Source: Planctomycetota bacterium (GTDB taxonomy: Bacteria; Planctomycetota; UBA1135; UBA2386). Taken from it: a DNA stretch of 40,072 bases. Below are positions 1-10,058 of the stretch, in pieces (position 1 is the first letter of the stretch; each line of letters starts with the position of its first letter). The notes below the pieces were generated by a model. It saw nothing but the letters and a program-made list of their open reading frames with translations, searched no databases and was not told where the DNA came from. The DNA lies in the NCBI GenBank assembly GCA_016795295.1, contig JAEUHP010000139.1:1-40072 (forward strand). Reading direction: 5' to 3'. The position numbers and the translations under genes are program-made.

Positions 1-939
1 ATGGCGGACCAGCGGCAGGAAGATCCTCGGTTCGGCGCCGCTGCCGACGATGCGGTGGAGCACACCCGGCATCAGGGGGCGCGGGAGCGCGAAGGTGGAG
101 AAGGTCGCCGCATCGGGCACGGTGCCCTGGAGCTCGATGTCTCCGGTCAGGAAGTTCACGAGCTGGAACGAGCCGGTCCCGCCCCGGATCTGCACCGGGC
201 CGGTGTTGCTGGCAAAGGGCGAGCCGCCGAGCTCCCAGGTGGGGAGGAGGGTCAGGACGCGGCCTGGCAGTTGCTGGGATCGCCAGACGCCCTGGCTGTC
301 GCGGACCACGTCGGTCACGTCGTTCGCCAAGGAGAAGCCAACTGCCGGGCCCGCCATGTGCACGCCGCAGCCATGGGCGCCGCGCGTTTGCCCAATGGTC
401 CCTTCGGTTTGGAAATCCGGAATCGGTGGAGTGGGTTCGACCCGTTCGAAGTCGGCGTAGCTCGCCGGCAGGACGATCTGGGCCGGATGCAGGCTGGTGA
501 CCAAGAGCTCCTGGGTCGGCGTCGTCTTGTTCAGCACGAACAGCATCTGGTCGGCTTTGCTCCAGTAGAGTTCTTTGACCTGCAGCGACTGGCCGTAGTC
601 GACCTGCGCCGTGATCTGCATCGTGGCGGCCGCGATGCTCGACAGCTCGAGCACGAAGAGCTTGGTGTTCCCGGCGGCCGTCTTGCCGGCAATCACCATC
701 TTGCCGCCGCCGACGTGGGCGATCGCTTGGTGGCTGGCGCAAGGCGAAGGTAGGCTCATGCGGCCGAAGGAAGAGGTGCGGAAGACGTTCCATTCCAACA
801 CCCCTGACCCGACGAAGCTGGTCACGGAGCCAGCGTCGTTGCCGGAGATGTAGCGCTGGTGGATCTCGCTGGTCTGTGCTGCCGCAGTGGCCTGCGCCAG
901 CAGGCTCAGCAAAGCCGTCGCGAGTGCTTTGGCGTTCAC
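1..939 (-). CDS. Hypothetical secreted protein, C-terminus beyond the window
   Basis: The minus-strand frame is open from a GTG at 939 down to base 1, giving 313 codons with no stop, so the 3' end lies outside the window. The N-terminus is a clear Sec-type signal peptide: N-A-K, a hydrophobic Leu/Ala stretch, then an A-A-A-Q-T cleavage region near residue 21. The mature part is rich in beta-forming residues and has spaced Gly/Asn. I recognise no catalytic motif. An in-frame TAG about 50 bases upstream limits the start to this GTG or a nearby CTG; the GTG gives the best signal peptide and has GGAAG about 8 bases upstream. The plus-strand ORFs over this region are antisense shadows. Export is well supported; the function is unknown. 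Confidence 0.75.
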   Translation of the reverse strand, partial: MNAKALATALLSLLAQATAAAQTSEIHQRYISGNDAGSVTSFVGSGVLEWNVFRTSSFGRMSLPSPCASHQAIAHVGGGKMVIAGKTAAGNTKLFVLELSSIAAATMQITAQVDYGQSLQVKELYWSKADQMLFVLNKTTPTQELLVTSLHPAQIVLPASYADFERVEPTPPIPDFQTEGTIGQTRGAHGCGVHMAGPAVGFSLANDVTDVVRDSQGVWRSQQLPGRVLTLLPTWELGGSPFASNTGPVQIRGGTGSFQLVNFLTGDIELQGTVPDAATFSTFALPRPLMPGVLHRIVGSGAEPRIFLPLVRH

Positions 940-1046
940 GGTCGTGGCTTCCGGATCGATGCGTGCCGCGGGAGCCGCCCGCGGTACCAGGGGAGCCTAC
1001 GCTGCCTTGGGCTCAGGCACCAAGTGGGGCGCCATGCGCACCATGC

Positions 1047-1252
1047 GACGCCGCCGCGGGCCGAACGCCTCACTCGTGCGGCTGTTGCGACCCGCGCAGC
1101 GGCGTCCCAGCAACTCTGAGCCGGGTCGCCTCGCGGGCGAGCCGGACCCGATCGACGCCGCCGCGGGCCGAACGCCTCGCTCGTGCGGCTGTTGCAACCC
1201 GCGTAGCGGCGTCCCAGCAACTCTGAGCCGGGTCGCCTCGCGGGCGAGCCGG
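1047..1252. repeat. Tandem repeat, two 99-bp copies with period 107, each with two hairpins
   Basis: Copies at 1047-1145 and 1154-1252 differ at only about 3 of 99 positions. Each copy starts with an inverted repeat: GACGCCGCCGCGGG (1047-1060; 1154-1167) pairs with the arm at 1091-1106 or 1198-1213, giving a 14-bp stem with a 2-nt bulge. Each copy ends with a second hairpin, CCGG-g-TCGCC / GGCGA-g-CCGG. The pair fills most of the 314-bp gap (940-1253) between the hppA stop and the secreted-protein gene, which otherwise holds nothing I can name. The layout resembles REP/BIME-type elements. The hairpin abutting the hppA stop could act in termination or mRNA protection, but no T-run follows it. 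Confidence 0.8.
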
Positions 1253-1253
1253 C

Positions 1254-3350
<2,097 letters not shown>

Positions 3351-3398
3351 GACGGATCGGGACGAGGGGACGGAATCGAGCGCAGAATTGGGCGCAGC

Positions 3399-3428
3399 AC
3401 CATAGCCGCCGGGGGGGCGGCCGGGCAA
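3399..3428 (-). promoter_or_regulatory. Possible hppA promoter
   Basis: On the minus strand TTGCCC (3428-3423) and TATGGT (3404-3399) are separated by 18 bp, upstream of the hppA ATG at 3350. Each box matches the sigma-70 consensus at 4 of 6 positions. The spacer contains a 6-bp GC inverted repeat. In such GC-rich DNA this is suggestive only. Confidence 0.3.
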
Positions 3429-3436
3429 GCGCGCGT

Positions 3437-4255
3437 TCAGGCCTCGGGTTGCGAGGCGGGCGGCTCTGGGGTGCGGGGCGCTGTGTCCGGTGCCGTCGTG
3501 CCGTCCGTGGCCGGCGGAGCCGCGCTGGCCGCTGCGGGGCCGGAAGCCGCCTGGGTGGCTGCGGTCGCCTGGGGCTGGTCGGGGGGGCACGGCGGCAGCG
3601 CGGCCACGGGCTGCTGCGGCTGCACGAACGCTTCGGTCGGGCGCTGCTGGCCGTGCCGCCGCCGGCGCCACAGCCAGTACCACAGCACCACCAAGGCCCC
3701 GCCGCCGATCACGGCCCACAGGATGCCCCGTTCGACGCTCTGCACCGTGTCGATCAGTTCGTCGATGACGCCGGCGCTGCGGAACCCGCCCCAGATCAAG
3801 AGCGGCACCAGGAGGGCGATGCCCATGCCGTCGAGCAGCAGGAAACGCCGCCAGGGCATCTTCATGGTGCCGGCGGTGAAGAACGCCACCACCCGGATGC
3901 CGGCCAGGAAGCGGGCGATCACGATCACCAGGTCGCCGCGGCGGCGGAACCAGCGGTCGAAGTCCATCAGCCGTTTGCGGGTGACCACGTAGCGCAGCCA
4001 GCGCAGGCGCAGGAGCCGGGTGCCGAAGGTGCGGCCGGCCAGGAACGGGATCACGTCGCCGACCAGGATCGCCGCTCCGCAGCACAGCATCATCCAGGCG
4101 GGTTCGGCGCGGTCGGGGAACTTCGCGCAGAAGTAGCCGGTCGCCAGCAGCACGATTTCTTCGGGCAGCGGCAGGCCGAGGCCGCAGACGACCAGCAGCA
4201 CCCCGACCACCAGGTAGGGGTATTCGGTCATCGCGTTGACGATCTGCTCGAACAT
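3437..4255 (-). CDS. DedA/VTT-domain family membrane protein with disordered tail
   Basis: The protein has 272 aa. Residues about 1-190 match the DedA (SNARE-associated, VTT) family. Visible features are the re-entrant LPLPEE motif near residue 30, an F-x-R-x-G segment followed by the ARFLAGIR arginine motif near 120-130, and several hydrophobic helices ending near 190. Family members are undecaprenyl-phosphate or phospholipid translocases, or maintain proton-motive force; the substrate here cannot be assigned. The last 75 or so residues are a Pro/Ala/Gln-rich cytoplasmic tail not typical of the family. The ATG is 4 bp after the stop of the TPR-like gene, so it is the last gene of the ABC operon. 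Confidence 0.9.
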   Translation of the reverse strand: MFEQIVNAMTEYPYLVVGVLLVVCGLGLPLPEEIVLLATGYFCAKFPDRAEPAWMMLCCGAAILVGDVIPFLAGRTFGTRLLRLRWLRYVVTRKRLMDFDRWFRRRGDLVIVIARFLAGIRVVAFFTAGTMKMPWRRFLLLDGMGIALLVPLLIWGGFRSAGVIDELIDTVQSVERGILWAVIGGGALVVLWYWLWRRRRHGQQRPTEAFVQPQQPVAALPPCPPDQPQATAATQAASGPAAASAAPPATDGTTAPDTAPRTPEPPASQPEA

Positions 4256-4258
4256 CGC

Positions 4259-5038
4259 TCAGCGCAGGTGTGGCCAGAGAGGTGCCATGCGGGCGTCCGC
4301 GAACACGGCGCGCAGGTCGGTGGGGGTGCCGCGCAGGTGGGCGGTGGCCGCCTCGAGGTGCGCGCGCCACTCCGCGGCGAGGGCCGCGTCGGCGAGTTCG
4401 CGGCTGCGGGCGATGGCGGTGTCGAGCACCGCGAGGGCGCCTTTCGGGTCCTCGGCGTCGAGCAGCGCGCCGGCCAGGGCGATGGCGCGGAACGTGCGAT
4501 GCTCGCGCACGATCGGACTCGGCGACCGCCGCTCGGCTTCGGCGTAGTAGGCGTCGGCCAGGGCGGGTGCGCCCCCCGTCGGCCGCAGCAGGGTCGCGAG
4601 GCCCGGTTCGGCACTCACCGCCGCTTCGGGCAGGCACGCCATCGCTTCCAGCAGGTGGATCTCGCGCCGTCCGGCGGTGGCGCGGGCGCCCTCGAGGGCC
4701 CCGAGCGCCGCGACCAAGCGGGCCTTCGCCGCAGCCGCGCGGTCCTGCTCCGGCGTACCGAGGTCGCCCCCGTCCAGGGCATAGCGGTAGGCGAACACCA
4801 CGTGGCCGTCGACCCAGTTCGGCACCAGCGTCAGCAACTGCTGCGCGCGTGCGAAGGCCTCGTCGGCGTTGCCGGCGCGCCCGCACTCCTGCATCGCCGT
4901 CCAGGCGAACGGCAAGGCGGCGGGGCGCACCAGCGCCATCGCCCAGGCCGCCGCGTCGGCGGGCACCGGCTGGCCGAGCCACCAGGGCACCGGGACCAGG
5001 GCCAGCGCCAAGCCGGAGCAGAAGACCGCTCGGCTCAT
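4259..5038 (-). CDS. Membrane-anchored or exported TPR-like helical protein
   Basis: The protein has 259 aa. An N-terminal hydrophobic segment (residues 4-22, ending in W-W-L-G-Q-P) is a signal anchor or signal peptide. The rest is alpha-helical with TPR-like spacing of Ala/Leu/Tyr; the segment beginning N-A-D-E-A-F-A-R-A-Q-Q-L-L looks like a repeat. No catalytic residues are evident. The ATG overlaps the stop of the ABC membrane gene (ATGA, 5035-5038), so the two are translationally coupled. It probably works with that ABC system, perhaps as an accessory or scaffold; this is inferred from position only. Confidence 0.7.
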   Translation of the reverse strand: MSRAVFCSGLALALVPVPWWLGQPVPADAAAWAMALVRPAALPFAWTAMQECGRAGNADEAFARAQQLLTLVPNWVDGHVVFAYRYALDGGDLGTPEQDRAAAAKARLVAALGALEGARATAGRREIHLLEAMACLPEAAVSAEPGLATLLRPTGGAPALADAYYAEAERRSPSPIVREHRTFRAIALAGALLDAEDPKGALAVLDTAIARSRELADAALAAEWRAHLEAATAHLRGTPTDLRAVFADARMAPLWPHLR

Positions 5039-6066
5039 CGGCGCCCACTCGTGCGCAGCAGCATGCCGCCGATCATGGCCGTGGCCCCCACGGCGAGGGA
5101 AGGGAGTGCTGCCCAGAATGCCGCAGGCGTGCCGAGCCAGCGCCCCGCCAGCACGTCGTGCACGGCGGTCGAGAACGTGCCGATGCCACCGACCGTGGTG
5201 ACGAACAGCACCCCAAAGGCGACCAGACGGACCACGGCCAAGCCGGTGCGGGCACCGGCCAGGTAGGCGAGGCCCACGGCCACCGCGAGCGGCAACGCCG
5301 CCAGGGCCGCAGCCCATGCGGCGTTGGCCAGGCCGGAGTGGGCCGTGGCTTCGCGCACGGCCACGGCGCCCGGCGGCAGCACCAGCGGCACCGTGCCGCT
5401 GCGCAACTGCAGTTCGAGCTGCTGCAGGGGCCGCGGCGGGAAGTGCACCGTGGCGAATTCGCCGCTCTGGGTGAAGTACACCGGCTCGCCCAGGGCCTCG
5501 CCGTCGCCGAGCACCTGCACTGCGCTCGGCTGGAACGGCCCGCGCGGCAGCAGGGCGATCGGGCGCAGCACCACGGCGCTGGCGAGTGTGCCGTTGGGCA
5601 GGTTCGCCGTGAGGCGCGGCCGTTCTGGCAGCAGGGTCGACGGCCCCGAGGCCACCGGCCAGTGCTCGGCGACCGCCGTGGCCGGCGCGCCGAACCAGCG
5701 GCCGAGGCCCACCAGCAGCAGGCTGCCGAGCAGGACTTGCAGCACCAGCGCCGCGGCGCAGGCCCCGAAGTGGCCGCGGGCCCGGCCGCCAACCCAGCGT
5801 GCGGCGAGTTCGGCGCCCGGCGCATCGGTGCCGAACCACGGCCAGGTGCGCAGCAGCGCTGCGGCGTTGGCCGCCGCGAGCACCAACAGCGGCGTGGCGA
5901 GCCAAGGGGCCAGGGCGCCGCGCGCGGCCTCGGCGGAGCTGGTGGCCGGAGCCACGACTTGCGCGCCGGCCAAGGCCAGCACGGCCGCCGCCGCCGAGGG
6001 CCAGACCGCGGTGGCGAGTCCCTGGCGCAAGGCGATGCCGAAGGCGGCGCGGTTGGCGCGGTTCAC
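5035..6066 (-). CDS. ABC transporter membrane subunit-like protein
   Basis: The protein has 343 aa. About three hydrophobic helices lie in residues 10-110, followed by a soluble segment of roughly 110 residues and three more helices in 225-335. This resembles ABC-2-type exporter or gliding/efflux permeases, though I see no diagnostic motif. The start is GTG at 6066, overlapping the ATPase stop as GTGA; this coupling supports a partnership with that ATPase. The substrate is unknown. The soluble segment probably faces outside and is larger than in minimal ABC-2 permeases. Confidence 0.7.
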   Translation of the reverse strand: MNRANRAAFGIALRQGLATAVWPSAAAAVLALAGAQVVAPATSSAEAARGALAPWLATPLLVLAAANAAALLRTWPWFGTDAPGAELAARWVGGRARGHFGACAAALVLQVLLGSLLLVGLGRWFGAPATAVAEHWPVASGPSTLLPERPRLTANLPNGTLASAVVLRPIALLPRGPFQPSAVQVLGDGEALGEPVYFTQSGEFATVHFPPRPLQQLELQLRSGTVPLVLPPGAVAVREATAHSGLANAAWAAALAALPLAVAVGLAYLAGARTGLAVVRLVAFGVLFVTTVGGIGTFSTAVHDVLAGRWLGTPAAFWAALPSLAVGATAMIGGMLLRTSGRR

Positions 6067-6971
6067 GGCTGCTGGTCCGTGCGTTGCCCTGGGAACTTCT
6101 GCGCGGCCGCTGCCCCGGTTGCGAGTGGCGGGGTCGCGAGTTGCGGGGCCGCGAGCCGCCGGAACAGTGCGAACAGGTGCTGGCGTTCGCGGGCCACGCG
6201 CAGCACCGTGCCGCCGAGTTCCTCGGCGGTGGCCGAAAGCCGCTGCAGCCCCTCGGCCGACAGTCCGCGCACCACCAGCGCGTCGGCATCGGTGCCCAGC
6301 AGTTCGGCCAAAGTGCCGCGCAAGCGCAAGGCGCCGTCCTGCAGCACCACCACCTCGTCGCACAGTTCTTCGATCTCCAGCAGGTGGTGCGAGGCCAGCA
6401 GCACGGTGGTGCCAGCAGTGCGCCGTTCGCGCAACACGTCCATGACCACGGCGCTGCCGAGTGGGTCGAGGCCGGCCGTCGGTTCGTCGAGCAGCAGCAC
6501 GCGCGGTTCGGCCAGCAGGGCCGCGGCCAACGCCAGGCGCTTCCGCATGCCGGTGCTGAACGTGCGCACCGGCCGCCGCCCGGCGTGGCGCAACTCGAGC
6601 CGGTCGAGCCAGAGTGCCGCGCGCGCGTCGGCGGTGTCGTTGGGCAGGCCGAGGGTGGCGCCGGCGTAGGCCAGGAACTCCGGCGCCGACAGCACGCCGA
6701 ACGGCAGACTGCCTTCGGGCTGGTAGCCGACCTGCTGGCGTTGCCGTGGGTGGGTGGGCGGCAGACCGAGCAGTTCGGCGCGGCCCTGGGTGGGCGCCTG
6801 CAGGCCGGCGAGCACCCGCAGCAGCGTGGTCTTGCCCGAGCCGTTCGGGCCGAGCACGCCGAGGATGCAGCCCGGGGCGACCTCGAGGTCGAGCGGCTGC
6901 AGGGCCGCTACCGTGCCGCCGCGGCTGCGGAACGACACGGCGAGTTGCTGCACGGAGATGGCGGCTGCCAT
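6063..6971 (-). CDS. ABC transporter ATP-binding protein
   Basis: The protein has 302 aa. The full nucleotide-binding domain is visible: Walker A GPNGSGKTT (41-49), signature FSTGM (138-142), Walker B VLLLDEP (158-164), D-loop GLDP and H-loop ASHH (193-196). The STGM-type signature and the additional C-terminal domain are typical of ABC-2 export or gliding-type (CcmA-like) ATPases. It heads a four-gene minus-strand operon (ATPase, membrane subunit, TPR-like, DedA) with 4-bp overlaps. It is divergent from the FHA gene across 72 bp. Confidence 0.93.
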   Translation of the reverse strand: MAAAISVQQLAVSFRSRGGTVAALQPLDLEVAPGCILGVLGPNGSGKTTLLRVLAGLQAPTQGRAELLGLPPTHPRQRQQVGYQPEGSLPFGVLSAPEFLAYAGATLGLPNDTADARAALWLDRLELRHAGRRPVRTFSTGMRKRLALAAALLAEPRVLLLDEPTAGLDPLGSAVVMDVLRERRTAGTTVLLASHHLLEIEELCDEVVVLQDGALRLRGTLAELLGTDADALVVRGLSAEGLQRLSATAEELGGTVLRVARERQHLFALFRRLAAPQLATPPLATGAAAAQKFPGQRTDQQP

Positions 6972-7013
6972 GCGGGCCGCCGATGGTATCCTGCGCGCTT
7001 CCAGTTTCCCCTG

Positions 7014-7033
7014 GCGCCGGCCCTCGCCGGCGC
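7014..7033. other. Perfect 8-bp hairpin between the divergent ABC and FHA genes
   Basis: GCGCCGGC (7014-7021) and GCCGGCGC (7026-7033) form a perfect 8-bp stem with a CCTC loop. The stem ends 10 bases before the GTG of the FHA gene, so it would occlude or replace a Shine-Dalgarno in that transcript. It could also be an operator for the divergent pair. A TATCCT -10-like box preceded by TG lies at 6987-6992. Confidence 0.4.
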
Positions 7034-7043
7034 AAAACGACGC

Positions 7044-7865
7044 GTGAGTGGTTACTTCTCTCTGGCCGATGGCCGTGCCCTGCCGCTGCACCATGGGTTC
7101 GTGGTCGGGCGCACCGCCGGGTGCGACCTGGTGATCGACGACAGCAAGGCATCGCGGCGGCACCTCCGGGTGATCGTCGAAGCCGGGGTCGCCGAAGTCG
7201 AAGACCTGGATTCGAGCAACGGCACGCTGCTGAACGGCAAGCCGGTGACGCGCCGGCTGCTGCGCGACGGCGACCAGGTGCAGATCGGCAAGACGGTGCT
7301 GGTCTACCGCGAGGGCGCGCCACCGGCACCGCGCGGAGCGGCGTCGGCACCCGCGCCGGCCGGCGCTGCGGTGTTCGACGACGACGACGACCTGTTCGGC
7401 GGGGATTCGGGGGCGAAGACCGCCGCGCCGCCGCCGGCCTCCACACCGCCGGCACCCGCCCCGGCGGCACCGCGCCCCGCGCCGGCCGTGCCCCGCGCCG
7501 AAGTGGGCCCTCCGGCTGGCGCCCGCCCGCCCGCAGCGGCCACTCCGGCGGCACCGCCGCCGCCCGCGCCGCCGCCGCGTCCCGCGGTGGTCGAGTTCGC
7601 CGACGAAGTGGTCGAGGTGCGCAAGGCGCCGCCCCAAAGCGCCGCCAGCCCCGCGGCCGCCAAGTCCGGTTCTGGCGCCGCGGGTGGTCCGGTGGGGGTG
7701 CAGGTGCAGCAGCGGGTGCTGCAGTTCAGCAAACAATCGGCCAGCGGCTCGCCGCTCGGCGACGACCTCGGCCAGCTCAGCTCCGGCGCGCGGTCGCTGG
7801 TGTTCGCGTTGGTCCTGGTGGGGGCCGCGGGCATCGCTTGGCTGGTGGTGCACCTGGTGCGCTAG
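7044..7865 (+). CDS. FHA-domain protein with C-terminal membrane anchor
   Basis: The protein has 273 aa. Residues 1-90 are a forkhead-associated phosphothreonine-binding domain with the conserved VGR (R23), S37-x-x-H40 and SSNGT (57-61) motifs. Next come an Asp run (F-D-D-D-D-D-L-F), a long Ala/Pro-rich linker (about 95-200), and a single C-terminal transmembrane helix ending V-V-H-L-V-R. The topology is a tail-anchored protein with its FHA domain in the cytoplasm, presumably reading phosphorylation by a Ser/Thr kinase encoded elsewhere. The GTG at 7044 places the FHA fold at the N-terminus. It is divergent from the ABC operon; a functional link is possible but unproven. Confidence 0.9.
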   Translation: MSGYFSLADGRALPLHHGFVVGRTAGCDLVIDDSKASRRHLRVIVEAGVAEVEDLDSSNGTLLNGKPVTRRLLRDGDQVQIGKTVLVYREGAPPAPRGAASAPAPAGAAVFDDDDDLFGGDSGAKTAAPPPASTPPAPAPAAPRPAPAVPRAEVGPPAGARPPAAATPAAPPPPAPPPRPAVVEFADEVVEVRKAPPQSAASPAAAKSGSGAAGGPVGVQVQQRVLQFSKQSASGSPLGDDLGQLSSGARSLVFALVLVGAAGIAWLVVHLVR

Positions 7866-7881
7866 CGCCAACCGACTCGCG

Positions 7882-7929
7882 CAGAAACCTGCCGCGACAG
7901 AAACCTGCCGCAACAGATACCTACCGCAA
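7882..7929. repeat. Three tandem 16-bp repeats at the end of the ligase gene
   Basis: Units at 7882-7897, 7898-7913 and 7914-7929 share the pattern cagAaacctgccgcRa. The TAG stop of the downstream minus-strand gene (7923-7921) lies inside the third unit and exists because that unit has cctacc where the others have cctgcc. The array lies in the 55-bp gap between two convergent genes. Confidence 0.8.
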
Positions 7930-9987
7930 CAACGGGCGCCAACTCGGCAGTTCGCGCAGCGGCGCCAGCAGCGGTCCGAGCTGCGCCCGCTGCCACGGCG
8001 GCAGCGACAACTGGAGCGCTGCGGCGCGTTCGCCGAGGCGCTGCACGGTGTCCGGTTCGCCGCGCCGCTGCCAGTGCAAGGCCGAGAGCAGGTACGGCCG
8101 CAGGTCGCGTTTGGCGAGGCCTGAGCGCTGCGCGGCGTCGAGCAGGAGCTTCAGCGTCTCTTCGGTCTCGGCCACCGAGTTGGCGTCGTTGTGGGCGAGC
8201 GTGCCGAGTGCGTCGAGGCACAGCCGTTCGAAGGCGCAGCGGGCGGCGGCTTCCGGCTTGCCGGCCTGGACGGCGAGCCGCTCCAGGTCGCGGAAGTGCG
8301 TCGGCAGCCGTTCGCGCAGCACGGTGTGCGGCTGGTCGAGCACGGTCGTGATCGCCGCCTCGACATCGCCGCGCTGGAACTGCACCGTGCTCAGCAGCAC
8401 GCGCAACTCGGGATTCTGGGGATCGTGCTGCAGGCCTTGGGTGGCGATCTGCGCCGCCAGGTCGTAGGCCGAACCCCTGGCCAGCACTTCGCCGAGCAGC
8501 AGCAGGAGCTGCGGGTCGTGAGGCCGCAGCTGCACGGCGCGCGCCGCGTGGCGTCGCGCTGCCGCAAGGTCGCCGGCGCCGAGTTCTTCCTGGGCCAGGA
8601 GTTGCAGCCAACGCGGCTCGAAGGGCTGCCAGCGCCGAGCCGTGTGCAGGGCGGTGAGCGGCGGCAGTTCGCCTTGGGCCCGCGCCCGCACGTAGGCGGC
8701 GGCCGCGGTCTGGCCGACCAACGGCAGGAGGCCCAGGCCCAGCAACACGAGGCCGAGCCCGCGCAGCAACCAGCGGGTCCACGCCGGGGCCGGCCGCCAC
8801 TCCGGCGCGCGCGCCGCGACCGGCACGAACGCGGCCAGCAGGGCCGGCGCATTGCCCAGCGGGGCGCGCACGAACATCAACAGCAGCAGCACGAACAGCG
8901 GCAGCAGCGCCGCCTGGTCGCGTTTGCCGCGTTGCAGCGCGAACAGCAGGGCGGCGAACAGCAGCAGCAGGGGCACGCCGCCTTCCACCAGCAGTTCGAG
9001 CCAGTCGTCGTGGGCGGTGCGCACTTCGGTGGCGAAGCGGCGGCCACCCGAGAGTTCGATCTCCTCGGCGCTGCGCACGCGCGGATACTGCACTGCGAAC
9101 TGGCCGGGGCCGAAGCCGAACAGCGGCCGTTCGGCGAACAGACGGGTGCAACTCTTGGCGATCTCCCAGCGCACGGCGAGGGTTTTCTCGCCGCGCGGCA
9201 GGTCGGCGGCGGCGCCGCTCGATTCGGCCGGAGCGGGCCGCGGCAGGGTCTGGTCGGCGGCGAAGCCGAGGGCCCCGCCGGCCACGGCCAGCAACAGCCA
9301 CACCGCCCCGGCGCGCGGGCGCAGCAAGCACAGGAGGCAGAGGCCGATCGGCAGCGCATAGAGGCCCGAACGCGAACCGTTGACCCACAAATACGCGGCG
9401 GCGAGGGCCACGGCGAGCTGGCCGAGCCAGGCGCGCTGGGTGCCGAGCACGGCGGTGGCCGTCGCGGCCAGGGCCGTCCATTCGCTGGCGACGTTCAGGT
9501 TGCCGAAACTCGCCACCGGTTCGCGTTCGACGCCGTAGCCGGCCAGTTCGGCGAGGCCCGCGCGCTGCAACAGACCGAACAGGCTGGTCAGCAGCAGCAC
9601 GGTGGCGAGTGGCGCGCCGAACGCCGGCAGCCGGCCCGCCACGGCGCGCAGCCACACCAGCAGCGCGAGCCAATGCGCGCCGCGGTAGAGCGCTTCGAAC
9701 GGCTGCAGCGAGCGCACGCTGATGACCGCAGCCACCGCGAGTGCGCCGAAGAAGGCCCAGAACGCCGCTTCACCGCGCACCCGTGGCAGTCCGGGGGCGC
9801 ACAACCACACGAGTCCGGCGAGCAGCAGCCACAGGCCGCGGCGGGCCTGTTCGAAATCGACCCAGTGCGGATGGCAGGGCAGCACCAGGATGCCCGTGGC
9901 GAGCCACGGCCAGAGCGCCGCCAGCCGTTCGGGCCAGGGCCTGGGCGGTGCGGGTGGGGGCGGTTCAGGTTCGACCAAGCGGGCCAT
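7921..9987 (-). CDS. O-antigen ligase/polymerase-like membrane protein with TPR domain
   Basis: The protein has 688 aa. A Pro-rich N-terminus is followed by about ten hydrophobic helices (about 30-440). Around residues 285-335 is a Wzy_C-type region with G-F-G-P-G-Q-F, Y-P-R and then A-H-D-D-W-L-E-L-L-V-E-G-G, the hallmark of O-antigen ligase/polymerase family proteins. Residues about 470-650 are helical TPR-like repeats (for example L-R-P-H-D-P-Q-L-L-L-L-L-G-E). Family members transfer or polymerise undecaprenyl-linked glycans in the periplasm. The ATG at 9987 is 71 bp after ftsY on the same strand. No other O-antigen genes are adjacent, so the substrate is unknown. Confidence 0.8.
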   Translation of the reverse strand: MARLVEPEPPPPAPPRPWPERLAALWPWLATGILVLPCHPHWVDFEQARRGLWLLLAGLVWLCAPGLPRVRGEAAFWAFFGALAVAAVISVRSLQPFEALYRGAHWLALLVWLRAVAGRLPAFGAPLATVLLLTSLFGLLQRAGLAELAGYGVEREPVASFGNLNVASEWTALAATATAVLGTQRAWLGQLAVALAAAYLWVNGSRSGLYALPIGLCLLCLLRPRAGAVWLLLAVAGGALGFAADQTLPRPAPAESSGAAADLPRGEKTLAVRWEIAKSCTRLFAERPLFGFGPGQFAVQYPRVRSAEEIELSGGRRFATEVRTAHDDWLELLVEGGVPLLLLFAALLFALQRGKRDQAALLPLFVLLLLMFVRAPLGNAPALLAAFVPVAARAPEWRPAPAWTRWLLRGLGLVLLGLGLLPLVGQTAAAAYVRARAQGELPPLTALHTARRWQPFEPRWLQLLAQEELGAGDLAAARRHAARAVQLRPHDPQLLLLLGEVLARGSAYDLAAQIATQGLQHDPQNPELRVLLSTVQFQRGDVEAAITTVLDQPHTVLRERLPTHFRDLERLAVQAGKPEAAARCAFERLCLDALGTLAHNDANSVAETEETLKLLLDAAQRSGLAKRDLRPYLLSALHWQRRGEPDTVQRLGERAAALQLSLPPWQRAQLGPLLAPLRELPSWRPLLR

Positions 9988-10058
9988 GGCGGGATGGGGC
10001 GGTGGCGCTGGATCAGGGACGCTGGATCCGAGGTGGGGCGCAGGGGGGGCGCACGGAC

